Positions 16,211-25,549 of a stretch of DNA of 64,000 bases are shown here, in pieces. Position numbers and translations under genes: made by a program. Under the pieces are notes generated by a model. The model did no database searches. It saw nothing but the letters and a program-made list of their open reading frames with translations, and had not been told where the DNA came from. Source of the DNA: JAEULH01 sp963746275 (GTDB lineage: Bacteria > Pseudomonadota > Alphaproteobacteria > Rhodospirillales > Defluviicoccaceae); NCBI GenBank assembly GCA_963746275.1, contig CAVVAX010000028.1, positions 62,001 through 126,000 on the forward strand, given 5' to 3'. The first letter of the stretch is position 1. The number at the start of each line of letters is the position of its first letter.

Positions 16211-18214
16211 TCAGCGGCCGAGGCCGCTCGCCAGCAGCACGCCGTCGCCGTTGAGCCGCGCCTGGTAGACCCAGCGGTTCTCGATCGCCCGCTGCACGTA
16301 GTTGCGGGTTTCGGCGAACGGCAGCATCTCGATCCAGTCGATCAGATCGACCCGGCCGCGGCGTGGATCGCCATAGGTGTCGAGCCACTGGCGCACCCGT
16401 GACGGCCCGGCGTTGTAGGCGGCGAAGGCCAGCGCCACGGAGCCGTCGAAGCTGCCGAGCAGCTTGCTCAGATAGGCGCGGCCGAGCTTGACGTTGTACG
16501 CCGGGTCGCGCGTCAGCCGGTCCGCCGAGTAGGGCAGATCCAGGCTTGCCGCCACCTGTTTCGCCGTGCCGGGCATCAGCTGCGTCAGCCCGCGCGCGCC
16601 GGCCGAGCTCACGGCGGCCCGGTTGAACTCGCTTTCCTGGCGGATCATGGCCAGGACCAGCGCCGGCTCCACCGGGTGTGGCAGCCGCTCGGAAACGAGC
16701 GGCAGCGCCATCAGCGGGTAGGCCTGCTCGAACAGGGAAAAGCCCTCGCGCATGGCCCGCTTGGCGGTGGCCACGCCGAGCCCGGTGCCGCCGACTTCGC
16801 TGGCCAGCGCCGCCGTCATCGCCTGCCAGGCCGGAGCCTGGCCGATCTCGCCGAGGCTGCGGATGAAAGCCCGCGCCGCGTCGTCCTGGCCATGGGCGGC
16901 AAGCAGGCGGGTGGCGCGGACCAGCTCATGGCCGGCGAAGGCCGCCCGCTCGGTCGCGCTCGGGCGCGGCTCGGGCGGCAGGATGAGGGTGCTCTCGGGC
17001 GAGACCCGCTCGGCCGCAAGCCGGCCGTAGAAGGTCGTCGGATGCGCCGCCGCCGTCCTGTACCAGGCCATGGCGAACGGCTTGTCGCCCGCCGCCTCGC
17101 CGGCGCGCCCGGCCCAGTAGGCCGCCCGGGCGACGCTGATGGGGAAGCGGACGACCTTGACCATGTTGAGGAAGTGGCCGCGGGCGATGTCCGGCTTCTT
17201 CAGGAAGCGGAGCGCGATCCAGCCCGCGAACCACTCCGCTTCGGCATAGTCGGCGGGCTCGCTCAGCGCGTGAGCGCTTACCAGCCGGTAGGCCGTTGCC
17301 CCCTGGCCCTGACGGAGGGCATCGCGGGCAAGGGCATGGCGCTCCGTCCACCACAGGTCCGGGCGCCCGACGTCCTGTTTGACCTGGGCAAGCAGGCTCC
17401 GGGCGTCGGCCTCGAGCCCTTTCTGCCGGCGCCAGCGGATCCGCTCGTAGGTCAGGCCGGGATCGGCGTGCAGCGCCGGCGGTAGGGCGGCGACGGCGGC
17501 ATCGGCGTTCCGCTTCTGCTGGCGAAGCAGGATCCGCGCATCCGCCAGCGCCCGCTGGTCGGCGCCGACGAGGTCGTAGAGCCGGCGGGCCGCAGTGTCG
17601 CGCTCGTCCCACAAGAGTGCTTCGAGTCGTGCGCGATGGTCGCCGATCGAGAGCAGCGCGGCGAAGGTCGCTCGGAACGTGCGCTCGAGTTCGGGGTAGT
17701 AGAGGTCGCCGCCGCGCCAGGACCGCCGCGCGAGGTCGCCAGCGCGCTGGCGGTCCCCGAGGTCGAGGTAGGCACGGGCCAGGCGAAAGCGGCCGTAGGG
17801 CGTCAGCGGCTCGCGTACGTCGAACCAGGCGACGACGGCGCGCGCGGACTTCGCTTCCGGCAGGACCTCCTCCGCCCGGCGGAGCAGCGCCGCCCGGTTC
17901 GGCCAGTCCGGGTTGGCGGCGAGGAAGGCGTTGATCTCGGCGAAGCCGAGCGAAGCGTCGCCGCCGGTTGCCCTGAGCCAGAAGAGGAGCTTCGTCGACA
18001 GCGGGTCGGAGAGGCGGCTGCCGAGGCTCTGGACGGCCGGCCAGTCGCCTCGCTCCAGCGCCGCAAAGGCGACGCGCACCGATGCCGGCGGATCCGCCGC
18101 CGGGCGGGCGTCAGCGGAGCCTGGCGCCACAGAAAGCACGAGACCGAGAAACGCGAGAACGCGTCCGGCCAGCGGCAGGTGCCGGCGGCGCCGGCACGCA
18201 CGGGTGTATGACAT
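16211..18214 (-). CDS. slt: Soluble lytic murein transglycosylase
   Basis: A 667-residue periplasmic enzyme that cleaves the glycan strand with formation of 1,6-anhydro-muramyl ends. ATG 18214 begins a basic N-region and signal peptide (LPLAGRVLAFLGLVLSVAPGSADA). A long alpha-superhelical domain of TPR-like repeats follows (residues about 40-490). The C-terminal SLT domain carries the catalytic Glu in IRQESEFNRAAVSSAGARGL, then TQLMPGTA and AYNAGPSRVRQWL. It is divergent from dapA (67-base gap) and convergent with bactofilin. An upstream open stretch would add unlikely residues. Intact. Confidence 0.95.
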   Translation of the reverse strand: MSYTRACRRRRHLPLAGRVLAFLGLVLSVAPGSADARPAADPPASVRVAFAALERGDWPAVQSLGSRLSDPLSTKLLFWLRATGGDASLGFAEINAFLAANPDWPNRAALLRRAEEVLPEAKSARAVVAWFDVREPLTPYGRFRLARAYLDLGDRQRAGDLARRSWRGGDLYYPELERTFRATFAALLSIGDHRARLEALLWDERDTAARRLYDLVGADQRALADARILLRQQKRNADAAVAALPPALHADPGLTYERIRWRRQKGLEADARSLLAQVKQDVGRPDLWWTERHALARDALRQGQGATAYRLVSAHALSEPADYAEAEWFAGWIALRFLKKPDIARGHFLNMVKVVRFPISVARAAYWAGRAGEAAGDKPFAMAWYRTAAAHPTTFYGRLAAERVSPESTLILPPEPRPSATERAAFAGHELVRATRLLAAHGQDDAARAFIRSLGEIGQAPAWQAMTAALASEVGGTGLGVATAKRAMREGFSLFEQAYPLMALPLVSERLPHPVEPALVLAMIRQESEFNRAAVSSAGARGLTQLMPGTAKQVAASLDLPYSADRLTRDPAYNVKLGRAYLSKLLGSFDGSVALAFAAYNAGPSRVRQWLDTYGDPRRGRVDLIDWIEMLPFAETRNYVQRAIENRWVYQARLNGDGVLLASGLGR

Positions 18215-18281
18215 CCCCGCCCTTTGCAAAAAGGGATCCGGCCGGTAAGGTCCGGCGCATCCTGGATCCTGGAGATGGCGC

Positions 18282-19158
18282 ATGTTCAAGGGCTCGATCG
18301 TAGCGCTAATTACCCCGTTTAGGGAAGAATCGTTTGATGAGGCTGCGTACCGGTCGTTGATCGAATGGCATCTCGAGGAGGGCACCGACGGCTTCGTCGC
18401 CTGCGGCACGACGGGAGAATCGCCGACGCTGTCCCACGATGAGCATCGTCACGTCGTCGAAACCTGCATCGCCGCCGCCGGCGGGCGCGCCCCCGTCATC
18501 GCCGGCACCGGCTCGAACTCCACAGCCGAGGCCATAGCGCTGACCCAGCATGCCGAAAAGGCAGGCGCCGATGCAGTGCTGGTCGTCACACCCTATTACA
18601 ACAAGCCGGGGCAGGAGGGTCTGTACCTTCACTTCAGGGCGATCCACGACGCCAGCGCTGGCCCCATCATCATTTACAATATCCCCGGCCGCTGCGTGAT
18701 CGACATGAGTGTCGAGACCATGGCGAGGCTGGCGGAGTTGCCGCGGATCATCGGCGTCAAGGACGCCACCGCCGACCTGACCCGGCCGATCCGCACGCGG
18801 GCCGCCATCGGCGCCGACTTCTGCCAGCTCTCCGGCGAGGACGCGACCGCGCTGCCGTTCCTCGCCGCCGGCGGGCACGGCTGCATCTCGGTGTCGGCCA
18901 ACGTCGTGCCCGGCGCCTGTGCGCGAATGCAGAAGGCCTGGCGCGACGGCGACCTTGCCGCGGCCAGCCGGCTCAGCGACGAGCTCTTCGCCACTGCACG
19001 CGGCGATGTTCTGCGAAAGCAACCCGATCCCGGTGAAGTACGCGGCGAGCCTGCTGGGCAAGTGCGCGCCGGACGTGCGCCTGCCGCTGCAGCCGATCAG
19101 CGTCGCCAGCAAGAGCCTCGTCGAGAAGACCATGCGCTCGGCCGGGCTCATCAATTGA
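18282..19158 (+). CDS. dapA: 4-hydroxy-tetrahydrodipicolinate synthase (frameshifted near 3' end)
   Basis: Condenses pyruvate with aspartate semialdehyde, the first committed step of the lysine/diaminopimelate pathway. Seen: GTTGESPTLSHDEH, the Tyr in PIIIYNIPGR and the Schiff-base Lys in IIGVKDATADL. After SDELFA the correct frame changes at 18991, where CC should be C, and resumes as LHAAMFCESNPIPVKYAASL to TGA 19156-19158. After correction it is a normal-length protein of about 291 residues. Start ATG 18282 follows GGAG. The gene is essential in most bacteria, so an error in the sequence is more likely than inactivation. Confidence 0.93.
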
Positions 19159-19181
19159 CGCTCCAGGGCATGTAGGGCTTC

Positions 19182-19667
19182 GTGGTCGGCAAGGACAAGA
19201 AAAGGAGCCTGATCGCCAGCGGGACCGTCGCCCAGAACCGGCGCGCCCGGCACGAGTACGCGATCGAGGAGACCTTCGAGGCCGGGCTCATGCTCGCCGG
19301 CACCGAGGTCAAGTCGCTGCGCCGGGGCCATGGCTCCATCACCGAAGCCTACGCCGGCGACAAGGGCGGCGAGCTCTACCTCCTCAATTCCCATATCCCC
19401 GAGTACGACGCGGGCAAGACCTTCGGCCACGAGCCGCGGCGGCCGCGCAAGCTGCTCCTGCGCCGGCGCGAGATCGCCAGGCTGATCATCGCCATCCGCC
19501 GCGAAGGCATGACGCTGATTCCGCTGTCGATCTACTTCAACCCGCGTGGGATCGCAAAGGTGTCGCTGGCTTTGGCCAAGGGCAAGCAGAAGGCGGACAA
19601 GCGCGCGGCGATCAAGGACCGCGACTGGCAGCGGCAGAAGTCGCGGCTGCTGCATGAGCGCGGGTAG
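19182..19667 (+). CDS. smpB: SsrA-binding protein
   Basis: A 161-residue tmRNA partner for rescue of stalled ribosomes. Seen: the OB-fold core (IASGTVAQNRRARHEYAIEE, LMLAGTEVKSLRRGHGSI, LNSHIPEYDAG) and the basic C-terminal tail (KGKQKADKRAAIKDRDWQRQ) that folds into the ribosomal A site. Start GTG 19182, 23 bases after the dapA stop; the dapA-smpB order is common in alphaproteobacteria. No tmRNA gene was seen in this window. Intact. Confidence 0.96.
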   Translation: MVGKDKKRSLIASGTVAQNRRARHEYAIEETFEAGLMLAGTEVKSLRRGHGSITEAYAGDKGGELYLLNSHIPEYDAGKTFGHEPRRPRKLLLRRREIARLIIAIRREGMTLIPLSIYFNPRGIAKVSLALAKGKQKADKRAAIKDRDWQRQKSRLLHERG

Positions 19668-19710
19668 GTAGATCCGCCTCCCCTCATGCGAGACGATTAC
19701 TTACACAGCA

Positions 19711-20103
19711 TCAACGGTCCCGTGTCGATGCCGCACTTGGCAGTGCTTCAGCAAGCGTCTCGAGCAGCAACTCCGGACGGACCGGCTTCATCAAGATGGC
19801 ATCCAAGCGAGCATCATTGCACTGCTGCAAGGCGAAGCTATCGCTGCTGGTGGTGAGGGCGATGATCTGCAAGTGCGGCATCCCGATCCGCGCCATTGCG
19901 ACAAGCTTGACAAAACGCTCCAAGTCGAAGTTGATGCTTTCAGTGTCGATGATCATCGCAGTGAAGGTCGTTCGTTCTAGTGCATCCAAAGCCTCAAACT
20001 CGTTGGACACGACCGTAGGCCAGTAACCAGACTGACGAAGCAGCCGCTCAAGGACCCGGCGAGCAAGAGGGTTTGACGCGATAGTCAAAATATCCGATTC
20101 CAT
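19711..20103 (-). CDS. Receiver-like single-domain protein, degenerate acidic pocket
   Basis: A 130-residue stand-alone CheY-like fold. The candidate phospho-acceptor Asp is in AMIIDTESI (residue about 53) and the conserved Lys in LMKPVRPELL, but the usual acidic pair near the N-terminus is missing: the first strand reads DILTIASNPLA instead of ending in DD. Mg-dependent phosphorylation may therefore be weak or absent. ATG 20103 has AGGAGG at good distance; the codon before it lies too close to that site. It is 58 bases downstream of the CHASE2-GGDEF-EAL gene on the same strand, probably co-transcribed. Confidence 0.8.
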   Translation of the reverse strand: MESDILTIASNPLARRVLERLLRQSGYWPTVVSNEFEALDALERTTFTAMIIDTESINFDLERFVKLVAMARIGMPHLQIIALTTSSDSFALQQCNDARLDAILMKPVRPELLLETLAEALPSAASTRDR

Positions 20104-20161
20104 CAACCTCCTCCAATAGGTTCGGGTTGTCGTGCGTGAGAAGCCGGAAGCATATGCGCCT

Positions 20162-22996
20162 CTATGTCGCTGTGATAGATGACCTGCTTTTCAACCACGA
20201 GACCAGCTGCTGCGTCGGCAACGGGCGGCTTATGAGATAACCCTGAACCTCGTCGCAGTTCTCGCATCGAAGAAAGTCCAACTGCCCTTTGGTCTCTACG
20301 CCCTCGGCGACGACCTGCAGGCCCATGCTGTGCGCCAGGACAATGATGGCCCGGACGATGGCCGCATCCCCGGGGTCTAGGAGTGCGTCCTGAACGTAAG
20401 ACCTATCGATCTTGAGGCCGCTCAGGGGCAGTTTCTTGAGATAAACAAGAGACGCGTACCCTACGCCGAAGTCGTCGACGAAGAGATCCACATCCATGTC
20501 GCGGATTTGCTCCATGATCCGCCGCGCCGCGTCCACGTCTAAAATCAAGCTCTCCTCGGTGATTTCGAGCGCAAGCCGAATCCCGCGTGCGGCCTCACCG
20601 CTTAGAAGGCCGTCGATCATAGCCGGAAGCTTCGGGTCCAAGAACTGCATCGGCGCCAGATTGACCGACACGCGCAGCGGCTGCAGATCTCCCAGTTCCC
20701 ATGTTTGAGCCTGTTCGTACGCAGTCTTGAGGGTCCATGCGCTGATTTCGCTGGTCAGCCCCAGTTCCTCCGCGACCGCAATGACATCGGGTGGTGGATA
20801 ACGCCGGCCGTCAGGCGCGGACCAGCGCAGGAGGGCTTCCACCCCGGCCATGCAGCCCGCGTTGGCGGTAACCTGAGGCTGGAAATGCAATTCCATCTCG
20901 TTGCCGTGCAACGCATGCCGAAGTGTCTGCGCGATCCGGGCGCGTTTCCAATCGCTGGGCGAACCTTCTTGGTCGGCGTAATGGATGCGGTCCCCGCCCG
21001 TCTGCTTTGCCCGCATCACTGCCCGTTCGGCGGCCATAATCAGCGAGCGCGAGTCCCGAGCGTCGCGGGGGAAGAAACTCACTCCGATACTGGCTCCGAC
21101 AACCTGATGTAACCCGCCTACATCAAACGGCCTAACAAGGGCGCGTTTCACCTTATGCGCGAAATACTTCGCCGAGTCTTCGTGCGCCAAGCCAGGAAAA
21201 AACAACCCGAAACGATCTTCGCCGAGGCGAGCAACCATGTCTGGCTCCTGGACCGAGTTGGCGATCCGCTCGGACGCGGTACGCAAGATGGCATTTGCTG
21301 CTTCCCTTCCTAACGCGGCATTGATGGTGGCGACTTCGGCGACGTCCACGACGAGGAGCGCAAGCGAGCTGTGCGTGGTGGCGGCTCCCAGAATTGCGTG
21401 GTCAAGCGCCTGCTCGAAGAGCTTGCGGTTGGCCAAGTTGGTCAAGGGATCGTGTGTAGCCTGATACTCGATGGAGCGAGCCAGTTGGCGTACATCCGTC
21501 ACATCGTTCACTGCCACCACGGCGCCGCGAACGCGGCTGGCAGTCTCGCCGAAGGTGGCGATCGTTCCTCGGACATCACGGGTTTTTCCAGTCCTGCTTG
21601 TAAGAACGGCTTCCCAGGTGGTCTTTGCCGGCGACCCGCACGCGGAGGCCGGCAGATCCAGGGCTATGGGCGCCCCGCTTAGAGGATCGTAAAGACGAAG
21701 GACCTGGTTTATGTGCAGACCGCGGATCTCCGCGGCCGTGAAGCCGGTCAGTTCCTCCGCGGCCGGATTCATGAAGGTCACGGTTCCCGACGCGTCTGTC
21801 GCAACGACGCCATCAGCGACGGACTTGAGGCTGGCACGCGCCCGATCTTGCTCTCGGACAAGAACTTTGCGAGCTGCGCCATACCTGAGCGCCGTGTGGA
21901 TGGCGAAGCTTAGGATGAGACCCACGGACATAGCAACAGGCGGGATCCAGAGACCGAACACCGCCAGTGCAGCTGAGGTCGCAAGTGTAACCGCGATAAG
22001 CGCGCCTAGGATGACGAGCCACGTCGCGCGAATAACCTCATAAAGCGCCACCGCCGCCAAGATTATGGCGCAGCCGAAGAGCGCAACCAGGCGAGGCTCC
22101 AGGGGACGCCAGAAGATCTCCTGGAGCAAAGCGTCGACGAGGTTCGCCTGCAATTCGACGCCGCTCATCGCACGGTTCGGTCGAGCGAAAGGAACGATCA
22201 ACCCGTCGCCGAGTGCGGTAGCAGTGGCGCCGACCAGCACCAGCCGGTCCCGCAAGCGGTCATGATCGACGTTCCGGTTGAGGACGTCGACGTATGAGAT
22301 GCGGGAAAAGTGGCCCGGAGGTCCCGCATAGGGGATCAAGATGATCCCGTCGCGGATCCACCCCATTGGGGACACCGTTGAGCGTTGTTCGGCGCGGACC
22401 GCAGGGATCGTCGCGAGCGGTTTGCCGGTGTAAAGTTCCACCGCCGCGAGCGCCAAGGCCGGCCAATGCGGTGTCGCGATCCCCGCCTTCAGAAACGTTC
22501 TTCGAACCACGCCATCGAGATCGTGCTCTACGTCCACATGCGCGAGCGCGGCCGCTGCCTGGATCAGTGGCAGGGATGGCAGGGCCTCTACGGTCTGGCC
22601 GCCGTAGGGGAGTTGCTGATGAAGGATAGGCAACACGACGCGGCCATGCTCCCCAATCGCCTTTGCTAGCAGCGCTTCGCCATCCGGATTGCGTGGAGTC
22701 GGGTCGACGAAGGCGACGTCGAACGCAATGCTTCGGGCGCCGGCGTCCGTCAAGCGGCGCACCAAGTCGGCGTGTACGCTTCGCGGCCAAGCCCACTGGC
22801 CGAGAGCCGCAAGGCTTTGCTCGTCAATCGCAACGATCACAACCCGGTCCGACGGTTTCCGGCCGAAGAACTGGAGCTGGGAGTCGTAAACCAGCAGCTC
22901 CAAGCGCTCGAACCAGCCGAACCATCCGGCGACCGCCGCAGCGGCGGCAACGGCGAAGCCGGCGCATACCCGCAGCCGGGCGGCCTTGCTATCCAT
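20162..22996 (-). CDS. CHASE2-PAS-GGDEF-EAL cyclic-di-GMP protein
   Basis: A 944-residue inner-membrane sensor. Order: one N-terminal membrane helix (residues about 8-28); periplasmic CHASE2 sensor (about 30-295, with VVIVAIDEQSLAALGQWAWP and ARSIAFDVAFVDPTP); three membrane helices (about 300-375); PAS (about 390-505, DGVVATDASGTVTFMNPAAE); GGDEF (about 520-670); EAL (about 690-935). The GGDEF active site is degenerate (RLGEDRFGLFF in place of GGDEF), while the EAL domain keeps VEALLRW, EITEESL, DDFGVGYASL, KIDRSYV and VAEGVET. It is therefore predicted to be a c-di-GMP phosphodiesterase, not a cyclase. It starts one base after the FecR gene stop. Confidence 0.92.
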   Translation of the reverse strand: MDSKAARLRVCAGFAVAAAAAVAGWFGWFERLELLVYDSQLQFFGRKPSDRVVIVAIDEQSLAALGQWAWPRSVHADLVRRLTDAGARSIAFDVAFVDPTPRNPDGEALLAKAIGEHGRVVLPILHQQLPYGGQTVEALPSLPLIQAAAALAHVDVEHDLDGVVRRTFLKAGIATPHWPALALAAVELYTGKPLATIPAVRAEQRSTVSPMGWIRDGIILIPYAGPPGHFSRISYVDVLNRNVDHDRLRDRLVLVGATATALGDGLIVPFARPNRAMSGVELQANLVDALLQEIFWRPLEPRLVALFGCAIILAAVALYEVIRATWLVILGALIAVTLATSAALAVFGLWIPPVAMSVGLILSFAIHTALRYGAARKVLVREQDRARASLKSVADGVVATDASGTVTFMNPAAEELTGFTAAEIRGLHINQVLRLYDPLSGAPIALDLPASACGSPAKTTWEAVLTSRTGKTRDVRGTIATFGETASRVRGAVVAVNDVTDVRQLARSIEYQATHDPLTNLANRKLFEQALDHAILGAATTHSSLALLVVDVAEVATINAALGREAANAILRTASERIANSVQEPDMVARLGEDRFGLFFPGLAHEDSAKYFAHKVKRALVRPFDVGGLHQVVGASIGVSFFPRDARDSRSLIMAAERAVMRAKQTGGDRIHYADQEGSPSDWKRARIAQTLRHALHGNEMELHFQPQVTANAGCMAGVEALLRWSAPDGRRYPPPDVIAVAEELGLTSEISAWTLKTAYEQAQTWELGDLQPLRVSVNLAPMQFLDPKLPAMIDGLLSGEAARGIRLALEITEESLILDVDAARRIMEQIRDMDVDLFVDDFGVGYASLVYLKKLPLSGLKIDRSYVQDALLDPGDAAIVRAIIVLAHSMGLQVVAEGVETKGQLDFLRCENCDEVQGYLISRPLPTQQLVSWLKSRSSITAT

Positions 22997-22997
22997 G

Positions 22998-24649
22998 TCA
23001 CAGCAGGGCCGGCAGGAGAATGAAGAATGGCAGGATCAGAGGCCACCAGTCCTCCGGAGGTATCTCAACGACTTGAACGGGGCTGAATGGCCCCTCGTAA
23101 CCGTCATCGTCAATCGTCCGGACCCGCAGGAAGTACCGGCCGGGGTCTGGCCGCTTGAAAAGCACCTGAGGTTCCGCGACCTGCTTGTCGAAGATAATCC
23201 GTTCGAACTCCTGGTCGCGCGCAAGTTGAACTTGGTAGGTTTGACCCGGCTCGCCGGCTCGCCAGCGAAGCACCAGGTTCTCTTCGTCCTCCTCCGGCGG
23301 TTCCAGCTCAGGCCTCGCCGGAGCCGGCTTCACTTCGAAGCTCTGCGGGTCGCTGTAGGGCCCCGTCTCGCCGGAGGCATCGGTTGTCGCCACCCGCCAG
23401 CTATAGAGCCCGGGTGAAAGCGGCCGATCCAGGCGCAAGGACGTGGGTCCGAGACCATTAAGGTCGAAGAGCAGCACCTGGAACTGATCATCCTTCGCCA
23501 GCTGGAACCGGAAACTCGTAGCGTTCACGGGCATCGACCACCGGAACTCAGGCGTGCCGTCGCGAACCTTGGCTTCCTTGATCGGTTGCATCGGCAACGG
23601 CGGCTCCGGGCGGGCATCCACGATAATGGTGGCGGTGGCGTCGAAGCCTTCCAAACCCTGGCGATCAATCGCGCGCACCCGCATGGCATAGCGACCGTCG
23701 GGCAGGTCCGGGCCGCGAACCGTCTCGTCCTCGACAACTTCGTCGTACAGCAGCGTATCGAACTCGGGGGTGAGCGCGATCTCGATCCTGTAGTCCTCGG
23801 CATTGGCAACTGGATCGATCTGGAAACGAATGGGCGCATCCTCGAACTCGGGCGGCAGCGCCGTCAGGCGCGGGGCCGGCAACAAGGTCTTCGGAGCTCC
23901 CGGCGGCTGCCCCTTCTTGGTTACGGTTCCGAACCCTTTCGGGACACGAACCGCACGGTCTCCGGCGCGCACCTCAGCCGCTCCCGCCAGAACCTCCGTC
24001 CGCGCTACGGTACCCTTCTCGTCGACCGCCACCCGCAGCTCGGTTCCGCGCACCGCTGCAACTGCGGCCGGTGTCCAGACCTCAAACACCGACGAGGAGT
24101 ATGGCGCTGGCGGAACGTCGGTATCCGTTCGACCTTCTCAAGGCGAACGCGGGTATCCACCATGCCGCGGCCGCGGCCGTATGCGCGCAGTGCATCCAGG
24201 CGGACGACCGAGCCGGGGCCGGCAAGAAGCTCCGAGCCGTCGGCGAACTCGATGGTGGCGCTGCCACCGGGAGACACTTCCACCGTGTCGCCAGAGTACA
24301 GCAAGGTCCCCGGGGCCAGGGGCAGGGTCGTACCGGCTCCGACGCGAGTAATCGTTCCGCCGTTGTTCTCTGCTGCTGCCACTCGCGCCGGAACCGGTTG
24401 AACCTTCAGCCAGCGGATGGGAATGCGCAGACGGAACCCCGGCGGCATGTTCATGGGGTCGCTGATATTGTTCAGTTCCTTCAGGCGATCGGCCAAGGAC
24501 GCGTTACCGAGATGGTGCTCGCTCAGATCCCATAGGGTATCGCCCGGTCGGACCGTGTAGATCCACTCCTGGCCGAACGAGGCCTCTGGCCAGATCGCGG
24601 CGAGGATGAGGAGAACACTCCCCCAGCGCCGCGCCCACCGTCCTTGCAT
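22998..24649 (-). CDS. LysM-FecR domain periplasmic protein (frameshifted)
   Basis: About 550 residues. A signal peptide (VLLILAAIWPEASFGQ) is followed by a LysM domain (YTVRPGDTLWDLSEHHLGN), a FecR-type beta domain (GDTVEVSPGGSATIEFADGS, later TPAAVAAVRGTELRV) and repeated fibronectin-like segments (each with YAMRVRAIDRQG- or YFLRVRTIDDDG-type strands). It ends in a hydrophobic segment (WWPLILPFFILLPALL), probably a membrane anchor. The frame changes near 24121; one missing base restores TDVPPAPYSSSVFEVWTP. LysM suggests peptidoglycan binding. It sits one base upstream of the CHASE2 gene, which suggests it supplies periplasmic input to that sensor. Confidence 0.85.
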
Positions 24650-24868
24650 CTTCGCCCGCCCCCGCCCGGTCGCTCGTCCGCCTTCCGGCGCACCCCTTTG
24701 GCGTAATCCCGAAGGATCTAGCCGGACAAACCTCGACCGGTAAAGGACCTTCTAAGCGGGTAGGCGCGACAAGCCCTTAACGATCTGAGGGCTGAACTGG
24801 GTACGCCGATTTAAACGAACCGGGGACTCTTGGGCGCACGGGGGCCTCGCGCAGATCCTGGCCTCAGA

Positions 24869-25549
24869 TCAAGACGCCGGCACCGGCAGCCCAGCCGCCG
24901 CCACGGCGTCCGCCACGACGGTCTCGAACATCGCCGGCGTGAGCCGGCCGGTGTTGGTGTTGAGCCGGGAGCAGTGGTAGCTGTCGATCAGCGCCGGGCC
25001 GCCAGGCACAGCGTGGACGCAGCCGTGGCGGAAGGGGAATGCGGACCGGCGGAGCGAGAAGCAGGCCAGCACCGCATCGTGGGCGATGCTGCCCAAGGCC
25101 AGGACCGCCTTCAGCCGGCTCATGGCGGCAAGTTCCGAGGCGAGGAAGCGGCGGCAGCCTTTGATCTCGGCTGGCGTCGGCCTGTTGTCGGGTGGGACGC
25201 AGCGCGCGGCGTTGGTGATGCGGCAGCCGTTCAGGCGCAGGCCGTCGCCGGGGTCGGCCGCATAGCCGCCGCTGGCGAGGCCGAGGCGGAGCAGGGTTTC
25301 GTAGAGGAGGACGCCGGCGAAATCGCCGGTGAAGGGCCGGCCGGTGCGGTTGGCGCCGCGCAGCCCCGGGGCGAGGCCGACGATCAGGATCGGTGCGTCG
25401 AGCGGGCCGAAGGAGGGAACCGGCGCCGCATGCCAGTCGGAATGCTCCACGCGGCACTGCAGGCGAAGGGCGCGGAGCCTCGGGCAGATGTTACAGTCGG
25501 GCTCAGGAACGAGCGGGCTGGCGTCGCCGGCCAGGCCCCGATCAGGCAT
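24869..25549 (-). CDS. Uracil-DNA glycosylase, family 5 (UdgB-like)
   Basis: About 226 residues. A base-excision-repair enzyme removing uracil and other deaminated bases. Seen: a Cys-rich N-terminus (PDCNICPRLRALR) consistent with the [4Fe-4S] cluster of families 4 and 5, then GLAPGLRGANRTGRPFTGDF, which carries the family 5 active-site pattern, and the C-terminal SYHCSRLNTNTGRLT. ATG 25549 is inside the 3' end of the NYN gene (8-base overlap), so the two are co-translated. Family 5 rather than 4 is inferred from the GLAPG...N-R-T-G-R-P-F motif. Confidence 0.9.
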   Translation of the reverse strand: MPDRGLAGDASPLVPEPDCNICPRLRALRLQCRVEHSDWHAAPVPSFGPLDAPILIVGLAPGLRGANRTGRPFTGDFAGVLLYETLLRLGLASGGYAADPGDGLRLNGCRITNAARCVPPDNRPTPAEIKGCRRFLASELAAMSRLKAVLALGSIAHDAVLACFSLRRSAFPFRHGCVHAVPGGPALIDSYHCSRLNTNTGRLTPAMFETVVADAVAAAGLPVPAS

